Positions 12,111 to 20,725 of a stretch of 64,000 bases of DNA are shown here, one piece after another. Numbering within the stretch: position 1 is the first letter of the stretch; each line of letters opens with the position of its first letter. Location: positions 1,302,001 through 1,366,000 of the forward strand of contig JANTUC010000010.1 of the NCBI GenBank assembly GCA_026873275.1. The letters run 5' to 3'. Under the pieces are notes generated by a model. It was not told the DNA's origin, made no database searches, and saw only the letters and a program-made list of their open reading frames with translations. Origin of the DNA: Pseudopithomyces maydicus (taxonomy: Eukaryota; Ascomycota; Dothideomycetes; Pleosporales; Didymosphaeriaceae). The position numbers were made by a program, and so were the translations under genes.

Positions 12111-12969
12111 ATGCCTCCTTCCGGTCTCGCAATTCTAATTGGCGCAGGCCCGAATACGGTAAGCCATAAGGAAAGGGCATTGAATAACCATTAAATATTT
12201 CACAGGGAACGGGAATCGCACGAATTCTCTCCCATCCGTCCCATGGTAATCTGGCGGTCGCTCTTCTTGCACGCCGTCCAGAATCACTCAATGAAGTCGT
12301 AAGCACAGTTCACAAGACCAGCCCCAGTGCTGTTCTCGAAACATTCCCCACGGATACGTCAAAAGCGTCCCTCGAGAAGACTTTCGAAGAAATCAAGAAA
12401 CACCAGAGTTTCAAAGATCTCAAACTCAGGTTGGCGATCTACAGCATCAAGCATTCATCGAAGAAACCTTTCTTGGAAGAGACGCGTGAAGAATTCGAAG
12501 ACTCACTCGAGACTTATGTTGGCGGGGCATTCACATTCGCACAGGAGTCGTTGAAGCGGTTCTTTGCGGACCACGGAGAGAGCGGATTGGCAGACGGTGG
12601 GGATAAAAAGGGCGTACGTGCATATACCTTCCAATTCAAACAACCATTATTGATACACCATAGACCCTGATCTTCACGGGTACTCTCGGTGCACTTCGTT
12701 GCAGCGCACAATTTGCTGCGTATGGAGCCGGCCGCGCATCCGTTCGCCAACTGGCACAGACACTTGCGCGCGAGATAAGCGAAAAGGGTGTACATGTTGT
12801 GCATACTATTGCTAATGGTGCCATTGTGGATGCTGATGGAGAGGACCAAAAGACGGGAAAGAAAATGAGTGCAGATGCGGTTGGAGAGACTTATCTATGG
12901 CTGCACAACCAGAGGCCATGTCTATGGACGCATGAGCTTGACATGAGACCTGCCCGTGAAAAGTTCTAA
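12111..12969 (+). CDS. Short-chain dehydrogenase/reductase-like protein
   Basis: The CDS is join(12111..12158,12206..12613,12664..12969), 253 aa, with two short introns (GTAAGC...CACAG and GTACGT...CATAG) that keep frame. Residues 7-21 form an N-terminal Rossmann beta strand and dinucleotide loop, AILIGAGPNTGTGIA. The C-terminal half contains the active-site segment IFTGTLGALRCSAQFAAYGAGRAS. In classical SDRs this carries S, then Y-x3-K. Here Tyr172 is present but Arg176 replaces the catalytic lysine, and the usual NNAG motif is not visible. The 253 aa length is normal for the family. NAD(P)-dependent oxidoreductase activity on an unknown substrate is the default call, but the missing lysine means activity is uncertain. 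No pathway neighbours suggest a substrate. Confidence 0.75.
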
Positions 12970-13376
12970 GGATTGGAGCGAACTAATGCCAGAGGTTGTA
13001 AGCAGCTCGATCACTGTCGGTGAGCGTATATATGAGCTTGGTAAGTCCGGAGAAGGGATTTTTGGGTTTGGTATGTTCAGGGAGGAGCAGATATCTGGAA
13101 GTGTTGGCGCCTTATATGACAGAGTATCGTAGCATGCACTCTTATATAGAACGGCTCACTATGTTTAAGAGTGCAAACACCTTATAGCCAGGAACAAGCT
13201 TGGTCTCGATGCTTTGCTCACACCCAACTCTACTGTTCATTGCGTGTTGCTTCCGCCCCAGACCCAGCGCAACACCACCTAGGCCTGCCACCACGAGAAT
13301 GACGTACCCAACAGGCAGCAACTGCCTCAGAACTCCAGGCAGCCGTCTCTCACATGCCCCCAGTGCTCCCCTCCAG

Positions 13377-13492
13377 CCAATCACTGCCTCTGCCTGCTCC
13401 ACCTCCCTCGACGCGACATCCTGGCCCAGGCAGCCACCCTCACGTGACGCAACTAGCGCGGGTCCAAGCGCCCTCCCCTCCGTCTATATAAA
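13377..13492 (+). promoter_or_regulatory. CCAAT and TATA promoter of the U2 snRNA gene
   Basis: A CCAAT box lies at 13377-13381 and a strong TATA box, TATATAAA, at 13485-13492, followed by a C/T-rich tract. The TATA box is 33-40 nt upstream of the predicted U2 5' end at about 13525, the usual distance for RNA polymerase II initiation. No protein start follows for several hundred bases, so the promoter serves the RNA gene. Confidence 0.7.
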
Positions 13493-13524
13493 CCCCTCTG
13501 CCCTCTCTCTCTTTCCTGTTCTCT

Positions 13525-13830
13525 AGCTCTCTTTGCCTTTTGGCTTAGATCAAGTGTAGTAGTGAGTTTTCTCCCCTTCCAGCCTAGTGTTCACAGTCAG
13601 CTAACCTTCTTGCGCCATAGTCTGTTCTTTCTAGTTTAATCGCTGGAACGTGACTACGGTCACATCCAAGATTATTCCTATTTTTGCAAACAGGTCTCTT
13701 CTCACTGGGCTTGCCTATAGTTGAGACCACAGTGTCGCCAGTGTGAGTTGTTCGCTACAATAGCGACTTGTTTGTTTACGTGTGCTGACCTGATAGATTA
13801 CACTACCTCTGGCTGATGCGAACACTTGTT
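13525..13830 (+). ncRNA. U2: U2 spliceosomal snRNA with two mRNA-type introns
   Basis: U2 pairs with the intron branch site and is the RNA core of the U2 snRNP. Exons are about 13525-13561, 13621-13742 and 13797-13830 (ends approximate), giving about 190 nt, the usual U2 size. Exon 1 matches the highly conserved U2 5' end: GCC-TTTT-GGC stem-loop I, then TTAGATCAAGTGTAGTA, whose GTAGTA (13556-13561) is the branch-site pairing sequence. Exon 2 resumes with the conserved TCTGTTCTTT. It holds stem IIa (TCTAG/CTGGA, 13630-13647), stem IIb (GTGAC-TACG-GTCAC, 13640s-13650s), an Sm site ATTTTTG (13680-13686) and stem III (GGTCTC/GAGACC). Stem-loop IV forms only after splicing: GCCAG, loop TATTACACTACCT, CTGGC, extended by AGTGT/ACACT. 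Intron 1 (13562-13620, 59 nt) has GTGAGT, CTAAC and CATAG. Intron 2 (13743-13796, 54 nt) has GTGAGT, CTGAC and ATAG. Confidence 0.9.
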
Positions 13831-13843
13831 TTTCATTAAGTTG

Positions 13844-13858
13844 TCTGGTGTCACCAGA
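13844..13858 (+). other. Perfect hairpin just past the U2 gene
   Basis: TCTGGTG and CACCAGA are exact reverse complements separated by one T, about 15 nt beyond the predicted U2 3' end. It could contribute to 3'-end formation or precursor processing of the snRNA. The role is inference. Confidence 0.35.
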
Positions 13859-14777
13859 TACTTGAGGAAGAAGTAGTAGTGTTTGTTTACCTTACCTCAA
13901 CGCGAATCGGACACGCACCCCAGCGAAACCACACATGTGCTGTACGGCACTGTTTGTAAGTCGGGTTCCTCTTCGCCCATAGGGCTATTACATAAGATTC
14001 GTCGCTCTAAGTAGCCCTGTCTCAAATGCAATAAACTCATTGTAGCAAAGCACTTTAGTAGGCAGCATGGCATTTAGGAAGTATAACAAGCCCAATGGAA
14101 GACAGCGCTCAGCGTGCGCGCCTCGCAAGCACCCACCGGGGCGAGTCCCTCAGCGTCAAGACACCCAGCTGTGGACCGCACACCTGCCCATATCCTCCAT
14201 CCACCCGCTGGCCGCGGCGGCCGAATACATTCTGTAGCTGTTGTGGCACTGCAAACATGTCTTCGCTATGAAATTCTTGGGCGTACCTGGCGAGATAATT
14301 CCCTTAGTTGGAGATTGAGGATGTGGTAGCAAAGACAGCGGGTACAGTGAACGCGTCAACAGCAAAGCCGGCGCAGAGGTATTGACGTGTATTTGCTCAC
14401 GTGTGTATAAAGCAGCAACATCGGTGTTTGATGACATGATATGACAAGGGGAAGGCGTTGAGGTGGCGATGGCCCCGTTGGGAAGAACAACAGTTCAGCA
14501 AATCAACACCCTACATTAGTCAATAACGACGTGTCCTCACGCATGTGGCAACTCATGGTACCTTCCCTCGTCCTCTTTCCATAAACCTGATAACTAGTCA
14601 GATCGGACAGCCACGACCGTTTTCACGTCTCACCATCGAGTCCGTCGCAACCAGCAGAGACGAGCTACTCCGCAGCCCACACGAAGTCAACGCTCAGCCC
14701 ACACCAGCTACACGCTCACTCCTCCTTGCCGTAGGCATTTCGAAAAGAGACCACAGCCCCATTACTCCGCGCCCATC
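13859..14777. other. Intergenic stretch between U2 and a membrane-protein gene
   Basis: No recognisable gene. Short open frames exist on both strands (for example 14156-14437, minus). The part nearest 14778 is the presumed promoter and leader of the next gene. Confidence 0.4.
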
Positions 14778-15341
14778 ATGTTCGCCAACACCCGCACCGC
14801 CATCACCCTCTTCAACAGCGGCCAAATCCTCCTCGACCCACGCCGCTTGAACCCTCTCCATCTCTCCATCGCACAACGCGCGTACACCGTCCAATCGCAA
14901 ACGTTCGGCCTCCCCGACCGCTGGGGCGTGTTCTCGCCGGGCCCGCCGCGCCTGCAGGTCTGGGAAGCAGAGAGGTTTGTCTACGCGGCACTGGCATGGT
15001 TATTCTTGGCCGCGTGGGCGCTGGTAACCTCGATGTGTCATTGGTGGGTGGGCTCGCAGAATCCCGCTGGCGTGGGATTGTTTTTTGCGGGATTGGTGGT
15101 GGGGACGACGGTGTTATTTTGGGTGATGGGGTGTGCGAGGGGTGGGAAGAGGGCGCCTGGGTATGTTTGGAAGGATTGGGAGGAAAGGGAGGGAAATCGG
15201 GAGATCGGGGAGGTAGAACAAGGCATGAGAGGGGTGATGAAGAATTTGGTTTTGAGTATGCTGGTTTATATGGTTGTGGAGGGCCTGAGGCTTTGGGCGG
15301 AAAGGAATGGGGGGTTATTCGTAAGGACGGGACTGAGATGA
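14778..15341 (+). CDS. Hypothetical three-span membrane protein (187 aa)
   Basis: An uninterrupted frame of 187 aa starts at an ATG in good context (CCCATCATGTTC). Three hydrophobic segments are visible, at about residues 67-90 (ALAWLFLAAWALV), 97-120 (GLFFAGLVVGTTVLFWVMG) and 150-172 (LVLSMLVYMVVEGL). A charged loop (WKDWEEREGNREIGEVEQ) separates spans 2 and 3. An N-terminal region of about 65 residues precedes them and contains AITLFNSGQILLDPRRL. I do not recognise the family. An integral membrane location is all the sequence supports. The gene is convergent with the glycosyltransferase gene, with 150-200 bp between the stop codons. Confidence 0.65.
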   Translation: MFANTRTAITLFNSGQILLDPRRLNPLHLSIAQRAYTVQSQTFGLPDRWGVFSPGPPRLQVWEAERFVYAALAWLFLAAWALVTSMCHWWVGSQNPAGVGLFFAGLVVGTTVLFWVMGCARGGKRAPGYVWKDWEEREGNREIGEVEQGMRGVMKNLVLSMLVYMVVEGLRLWAERNGGLFVRTGLR

Positions 15342-15492
15342 GAGCCAAGATTTCAAATTGAGGCTTTCGGACGCGAAAGTTTCGAATTTTGTTGTTTTCA
15401 TTTGGATGCTTCAAGAAAATGACAAGTTCATGCTAGATTGAATTGCTTACTAACACCTCATGTCGCATGCCCACCCTCGTCCGGCCACTGAT

Positions 15493-17039
15493 CTACCAAC
15501 TCCTCTCTCTCCGCCCCATCACGATCCGTTCGAGATTCATCCTCACGCTCATACGAAGATACTTGGTCTCAAACTTGGTCGCATACCCGCCCCCAAGCCA
15601 CCGATATCGCTCTCCCCATCCCGCGGGTGATGGTGCGCAAAGATGGGCGGCTGAGTCGCCAGGCATATCCTCTCCCGCGCGCCTTTCTTGATCTCCTTAT
15701 TCGAAGAGGGCGACGGTGGGGCATATGATGCTCCCATGTCTGGGTCCTCGCCTGCACACCATCGCCCAAGCTCCGCGTCGAAGATGCCGTTCCAGCCTTT
15801 GACGCCGAACTGGTGCAACAGGCGCCGCGCGCCGCGCTGGCTAACGGCATAGGCGACGGTGCAGAGTTCACCGCCAGTGGATCGGTGGAAGATACGAGTG
15901 TGAGGGGGATACGCGTCGGCCAACGGATCAAGACTTCCTTGGAAAGGGTGGGCTTTCAGATGTCGTTGCGCGGGTACTGTATCGTCGTTCGAGTTGGTGA
16001 GCACTACGTTTGCTGCAGTTACTTCGGTCTTCTTGTGTAGCGGCGAGTAACGAGGAAAGCCTGCCCCGCAATGACCGATCCAAAGGACATCCCATTCAGA
16101 GGAATCGCCGTATGGGCTGTCGGTGTGGTACTTTGGGTGATGCGATCTACGATATATGGAAGACAGTGGCGTCGATGGCAGATGGGCCATGGTGTGGTTA
16201 TCGCTCAGTATGCGGAAGGTTGTTTCTTCCGTTTCGACATTCTGTACGTTTTCGATCTTGTATTGTGGTGAAGAAGAGATAATTTCCTTGTTCTCGGATA
16301 AGAATCGTGATGCCAATGCAAAGCGTTGGAGGTTCTGTCGGATCCGAACATCCCAATCCACATCGTCCTCAAAGATCAGGGCGGTTGTAAGATTCTGCTC
16401 AATCACTCTTTGCATTAGTTAGTCATGAGCCATGTATACGAGACGAGGATGTGCTACCTCTGTAGCGCATTCATGTGAGTCCGCCAGCTCCCCCGAATGC
16501 CAGAGAGCAGTTTCATGTTCTCTTCGGGAGGCGGGTACGCGCTTTGCTTGATGCTGTCTCCGGTCACGCCATCAACGAATTCAAGCTGTATGTTGCTTGT
16601 CGCTGCCGAAAGAGCGATGGCATCACGTCGATCCGTCCGAAAGGGAAGGTTGAGAACGAGGATTTTTTGAAACTCGAGACGGTATTAGCTGGGTCACCAA
16701 AGCAGACTGACATGGAGCTGAGGGAAGTATCGCAGGTATGCTGTAGATGGGGCTTGTGGAGTTACAATGGAAGGTACCTACGCCGAGGGTGGCGTTCATG
16801 ATGTCTGTGACCGATGCATCCCGTACATACTCCCACGAGTCTTGCGGTATCACGATTTCATGCCCACCAAAGTTCAGCCATGTGTATAGCGCTAAGAAGG
16901 CCAGAAGCGTCGTCAAAAGCCGTGGACGTGAGAGATACCACGGGCTCTTCGTTCGTCTGGGATAGTAGGCACTGCCATTCTTCGCGCCCGTCAAGCTCAA
17001 GGTATCGATGGAGATGCGCCGCATGGTGGCTTTCGGCAA
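15493..17039 (-). CDS. Glycosyltransferase family 25 type II membrane protein, apparent frameshift near 3' end
   Basis: The exons are 16782-17039, 16458-16672 and a last exon from 16407. Introns are 16673-16781 (GTAGGT...CTCGAG) and 16408-16457 (GTAGCA, CTAAC, AAAG). A short cytoplasmic N-terminus is followed by a signal anchor at about residues 40-57 (RLLTTLLAFLALYTWLNF), as in Golgi glycosyltransferases. The family-25 hallmarks follow: KILVLNLPFRTDRRDA just after the first splice junction and the metal/nucleotide-sugar motif IFEDDVDWD (EDD at about 171-173). The family transfers galactose or similar sugars. The acceptor here is unknown. In the last exon the frame ends at 15549, but the expected C-terminal motif (GGGYATKFETKYLRMSVR) lies in the next frame and stops at 15493. 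One extra G in the five-G run near 15590 would restore it. Divergent from NAR1. Confidence 0.8.
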
Positions 17040-17119
17040 CGAAAAGGCCTCATCAGAAGCCCTTCGCCGACAGAATGCCTAGGGGTGAAGGAGGGAGGTG
17101 AGGCCATGTTGTTCGCAAA

Positions 17120-17240
17120 CACACCGGCTCCCTGGCTAAATGGTAGAGCCGCAACGCTCGTGATACATGCGATATATTGCAGGTTGATTGCCCGCTGGCA
17201 CGGAGGCAGCCGAGTGGTCAGCGCGAGGTTCGCCGATCAT
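17120..17240 (+). other. Two tRNA D-arm-like segments, no complete tRNA
   Basis: GGCTAAATGGTAGAGCC (near 17134-17150) folds as a perfect tRNA D-arm. The bases after it resemble an anticodon loop with CGT, but the anticodon stem, T-arm and acceptor do not pair. GCCGAGTGGTCAGCGC (near 17209-17224) resembles a class II tRNA D-arm, also without the rest. They may be tRNA pseudogene remnants in the shared GT25/NAR1 promoter region, or chance. Confidence 0.25.
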
Positions 17241-17581
17241 CGCCCTCCCAAGTTGTTTGCGGGGAGAAGCACGTGAGGGCTGCGGTGCGGGTGGCGGCGG
17301 CATCGGAAATGCAGGACTGGCGATTGGTCATTGTTGGCTAGTTATCGATAGCAGCGGCGAGGAACCGGAGGTGCCAAAGGGAAAAAGAAGTCTGACGTGC
17401 TTTCTCCGCTGCCTGTCTTTTGCGTTCCTATTACTGATTGACTTGTGTCTTTGCGCCTATCGCTCTCTCCTCGCAGTTTTGTGCGCGCACTGTATATTGT
17501 TCGTCGACGCCCTCCGCGCTGGTCGCAACCTCTGCGTCAAACCATTTGCGCCCCGCCATCGCCCCGTCCAAACCGCCCACC

Positions 17582-19480
17582 ATGAGCGCCATACTTTCCG
17601 CAGACGACCTGAACGACTTCATATCGCCGGGAGTCGCATGTATAAAACCCATAGAAACACTCCCGGCGGCCAAGCCCGAGGACAACTCGGTACGATGCCA
17701 TTTTTGCTGTGTCTCGCCTTCCGTCGCCGCATACTGACAAATGCTAGAACGCCTATGAAGTCACCACCGAAGACAAGGTCGCAGCCTCACAACCCCCGCC
17801 TCCCGCCTCTATTTCACTCACAGACTGCCTGGCATGTTCGGGGTGCGTGACCAGCGCAGAAGCCATGCTTGTTTCGCTTCAGTCGCACACTGAAGTTCTG
17901 ACCACCCTTGATACCTATCCGGCCTTGCGCGCGCCCTGGGAGGCACGGAATGGCACAAGCAATGGGACTCCAAACGGCACAGCTGAGGGCAAGCTATTCG
18001 TGGCCAGCGTGTCGCCGCAGACACGAGCGAGTCTGGCTGCAGTCTTTGGGGTCACAGAGGCAGAGGCGGGAAACATGATCGAACAATTACTTAGTGGACC
18101 GTCTGGTCTGCGATCCGGCGGACACAACGGCAGCGATTTCACCTGGGTCGTTGATACTAATGTTGTCCGGGAAGCGTGTCTGGTTGCAGCGGCTGACGAG
18201 GTTGCCACGGCCTTGTCACCAGAAGTCTCAGATATACCCTTAGTCGCAGGCTCCGAGGGTGCAATCGATACCACGCCGAAGAAACCCATCCTCACATCCG
18301 CATGCCCCGGGTGGATATGTTATGCCGAGAAGACGCATCCCTACGTCCTCCCCCATCTTTCGCGTATGAAGTCCCCGCAGGCATTGACGGGTACGCTGCT
18401 CAAATCGGTTCTCGCCCAGCGGTTCAATGTCGCACCCTCGCAGATATGGCACCTAGCTATCATGCCATGCTTTGACAAGAAGCTTGAGGCCAGCAGGAGC
18501 GAGCTCACATCCTCCGTCTGGCTTCCAAATCACGACACCGCACAGGACCCTGTGCGAGATACCGACTGCGTGATTACGGCTCGCGAACTGCTGCATCTCT
18601 CCGCCGCTCGTGGTATCAACTTTGCAAGCCTCCCCGCACGCCTCTCCCCTCTTCGCAACGGACGCCTTTCCCCGACCCAAAACTCGATGCTTTCCTGTTC
18701 CCTTCGTCTCGTCGGAAGAACCAGATTTCAGAAGCCGGTCCCTCTGGAGGTTACCTGCACCACATACTTCACACCTACCAAGCCCAAAATCCTGGCTCGG
18801 AAATCATCGTAAAGCAAGGACGGAACACAGATGTCATAGACTACACACTCGTCCGAGGCAACGAAACCATCGTTAAGATGGCACGGTACTACGGCTTCCG
18901 CAATATCCAGAACCTCGTACGCCGCTTGAAACCCGCAAAGATAAGTAAAATGCCAGGCGCCAGGGTTGGTGGGAGCCGGAAACCTAACGGCGCGGCGGTT
19001 GAAACGGTGAAAGATTACGCGTACGTCGAAGTCATGGCGTGCCCTGGTGGGTGCACCAATGGCGGAGGTCAAGTCAAGGTCAGTGAAGTAGAGGAAGTGC
19101 GTGCGTACGAGGGTGTTCAAGCTGCGAGTGGGGATGTGGTGGCAGAAAGACCAGGTCCGAAGGAGCAGAAAGAATGGCAGGGGCGCGTAGACGAAGCTTA
19201 TTTCTCTGGCTCCGAGGACGAAGCAGACGTCGATGGTGACCAGGAGATGCGAGATGTCGATACCAATGGAACGAATGACCACAAGGACGGAGATGTGGTG
19301 AATGGCGTTTCAAGAAAGTACATCCAGGGTATCCTTAGCCACTGGTCAGCCATTACTGGTGTGGATGCACAGCATCTCGTATACACCTCGTATCGCAAAG
19401 TGGAAAGCGATGTAGGCAAGAAGCAGAACGACGTCGAGCGGGTCGCTGGACTCGCAAGCAGCATCGGCGGAGGATGGTGA
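17582..19480 (+). CDS. NAR1: NAR1, cytosolic iron-sulfur assembly factor (one apparent frameshift)
   Basis: NAR1 is the [FeFe]-hydrogenase-like component of the cytosolic Fe-S protein assembly machinery, linking the scaffold to the targeting complex. Exon 1 is 17582-17689. A 58 nt intron (GTACGA, ACTGAC, GCTAG) follows and exon 2 starts at 17748. The cluster ligands are visible: Cys20, the C-x2-C-x2-C group at 63, 66 and 69 (CLACSGC), and the catalytic-domain motifs TSACPGWICYAEK, IMPCFDKKLEA and VMACPGGCTNGG. Length is about 613 aa, typical for filamentous fungi. The frame breaks at the four-C run 18632-18635. Upstream reads GINFASLP, and downstream, one base over, reads PFPDPKLDAFLFP through to YYGFRNIQNLVRR and the stop at 19480. 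One extra C restores a full NAR1. As the gene is essential in yeast, a sequence error is likelier than a pseudogene. The N-terminus lies about 540 bp from the divergent GT25 start. Confidence 0.9.
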
Positions 19481-19837
19481 GCGCGTCGTCTTTTCAGCAT
19501 TTTCGGGCGTTGTAGACGGATTGGGCATTTGTAGGCGTTGCACACAAGGGGCATAAAGATCTGCACATAGAACACCATCGTTGAACTATTCGCTGAATTA
19601 CCAATCGCCCGATCCTGTGATTGATGTCATTCCACTAAATATCCACACATGCGCATGCACGCAAACAAGCCACCTTCCACAGGAGAAGCTCACATGAAAA
19701 AAACAAAAACCAGAACTGCAACACGCCATCCCACCATCAATTCCCTCCGAGACGAAAACGAAACCACAGCTCAAACTCTGCACCGCCACACGTCGCTCGC
19801 GGATCACATGCCCGAACATCTGCCACCGGTACGGTAG

Positions 19838-19882
19838 TCTAGGTACCTAGGTACGGTACCTACCTACAGGCTACGGTACCTG
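19838..19882. repeat. Cluster of GGTACC/CCTAGG palindromes
   Basis: The hexamer GGTACC occurs several times, interleaved with TAGGTACCTA and CTACC units, so the stretch can fold back on itself in several registers. Confidence 0.6.
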
Positions 19883-20199
19883 GCTGGTGCTGGGCAGACG
19901 GCGGCGCCCCCTCTTCCCCGCCGTGGTACACTAACGGCACCGCCAGTCACGGTGCCACACCACCACGCAGCGCAACGGGCCGCTCCCTTCGCTCGCAGCC
20001 CTGGACGTCCCGCCGGTAGCCTAGCCGCGTGCGGGTGCGGGTGCGGGTGAGGGTGCCGGCCTGCCTGTCGTACGACTTGTCAACCAGAACCAGGCTGTCG
20101 ACCATGCTGTGATTCGTACGTACGTGTGTGGGTGTGTGGGTGGACGCGGGAGCGGGGAGCGGTCCGTTGCAGAAAATATACATACTTACATGAGGGGGT

Positions 20200-20226
20200 G
20201 ATGATGGTGATGGTGATGGTGATGGC
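20200..20226. repeat. GATGGT hexamer repeat
   Basis: About four tandem copies of GATGGT/GGTGAT. Non-coding context. Confidence 0.7.
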
Positions 20227-20684
20227 GCATGCGGTGCGGAGGGGGAAGAGGGGAGAGGGGGTCAGGCTCGTATGGGTAAGTCGGGGTAAGCGATGTGCAT
20301 CGAGAAAGTAGGTATATTGTAGACGGGTACTGGATGGATACAATACAAAACAATACATCCACACATACGGTGGACATGCATCGCTGCATCATTGCCTGCA
20401 AGCCACCTTCTCGATCAACACGACACAAACACGGCACAGCTCAGCACAGCATCACACAAAACAAAGCAGAGCAAAACAAAAATGCCATCCTCGGTATTCG
20501 CAACCAAGTGAGAACCACTGCATTACTTTCTCCCTCTTCGGATCGACAAGAACGTCTCCCGCTCCCCCTACCCTATCAAACTAAGTAGTTATGCATGTCT
20601 CCGGACCAGCCAGAAACCTATGTACATATACACACAAAACGTATGTATGCGCCGCTCCACAAGTTCCCGCCCAACACGGGCGGG

Positions 20685-20725
20685 TGAGTAAGTAAGTAAG
20701 TAAAGTAAGAAACTGAATAAGTAAG
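20685..20725. repeat. Imperfect GTAA tetranucleotide repeat
   Basis: Tandem GTAA units interrupted near 20702-20715. Non-coding context. Confidence 0.7.

Noticed and set aside
13142..13402. 86-codon minus-strand frame with a hydrophobic stretch
   Set aside because: It coincides with the U2 promoter (CCAAT at 13377-13381), lacks homology and is short.
17120..17200. Functional tRNA-Thr(CGT)
   Set aside because: The D-arm is good, but acceptor, anticodon stem and T-arm do not pair in any register tried. Kept only as a tRNA-like remnant.
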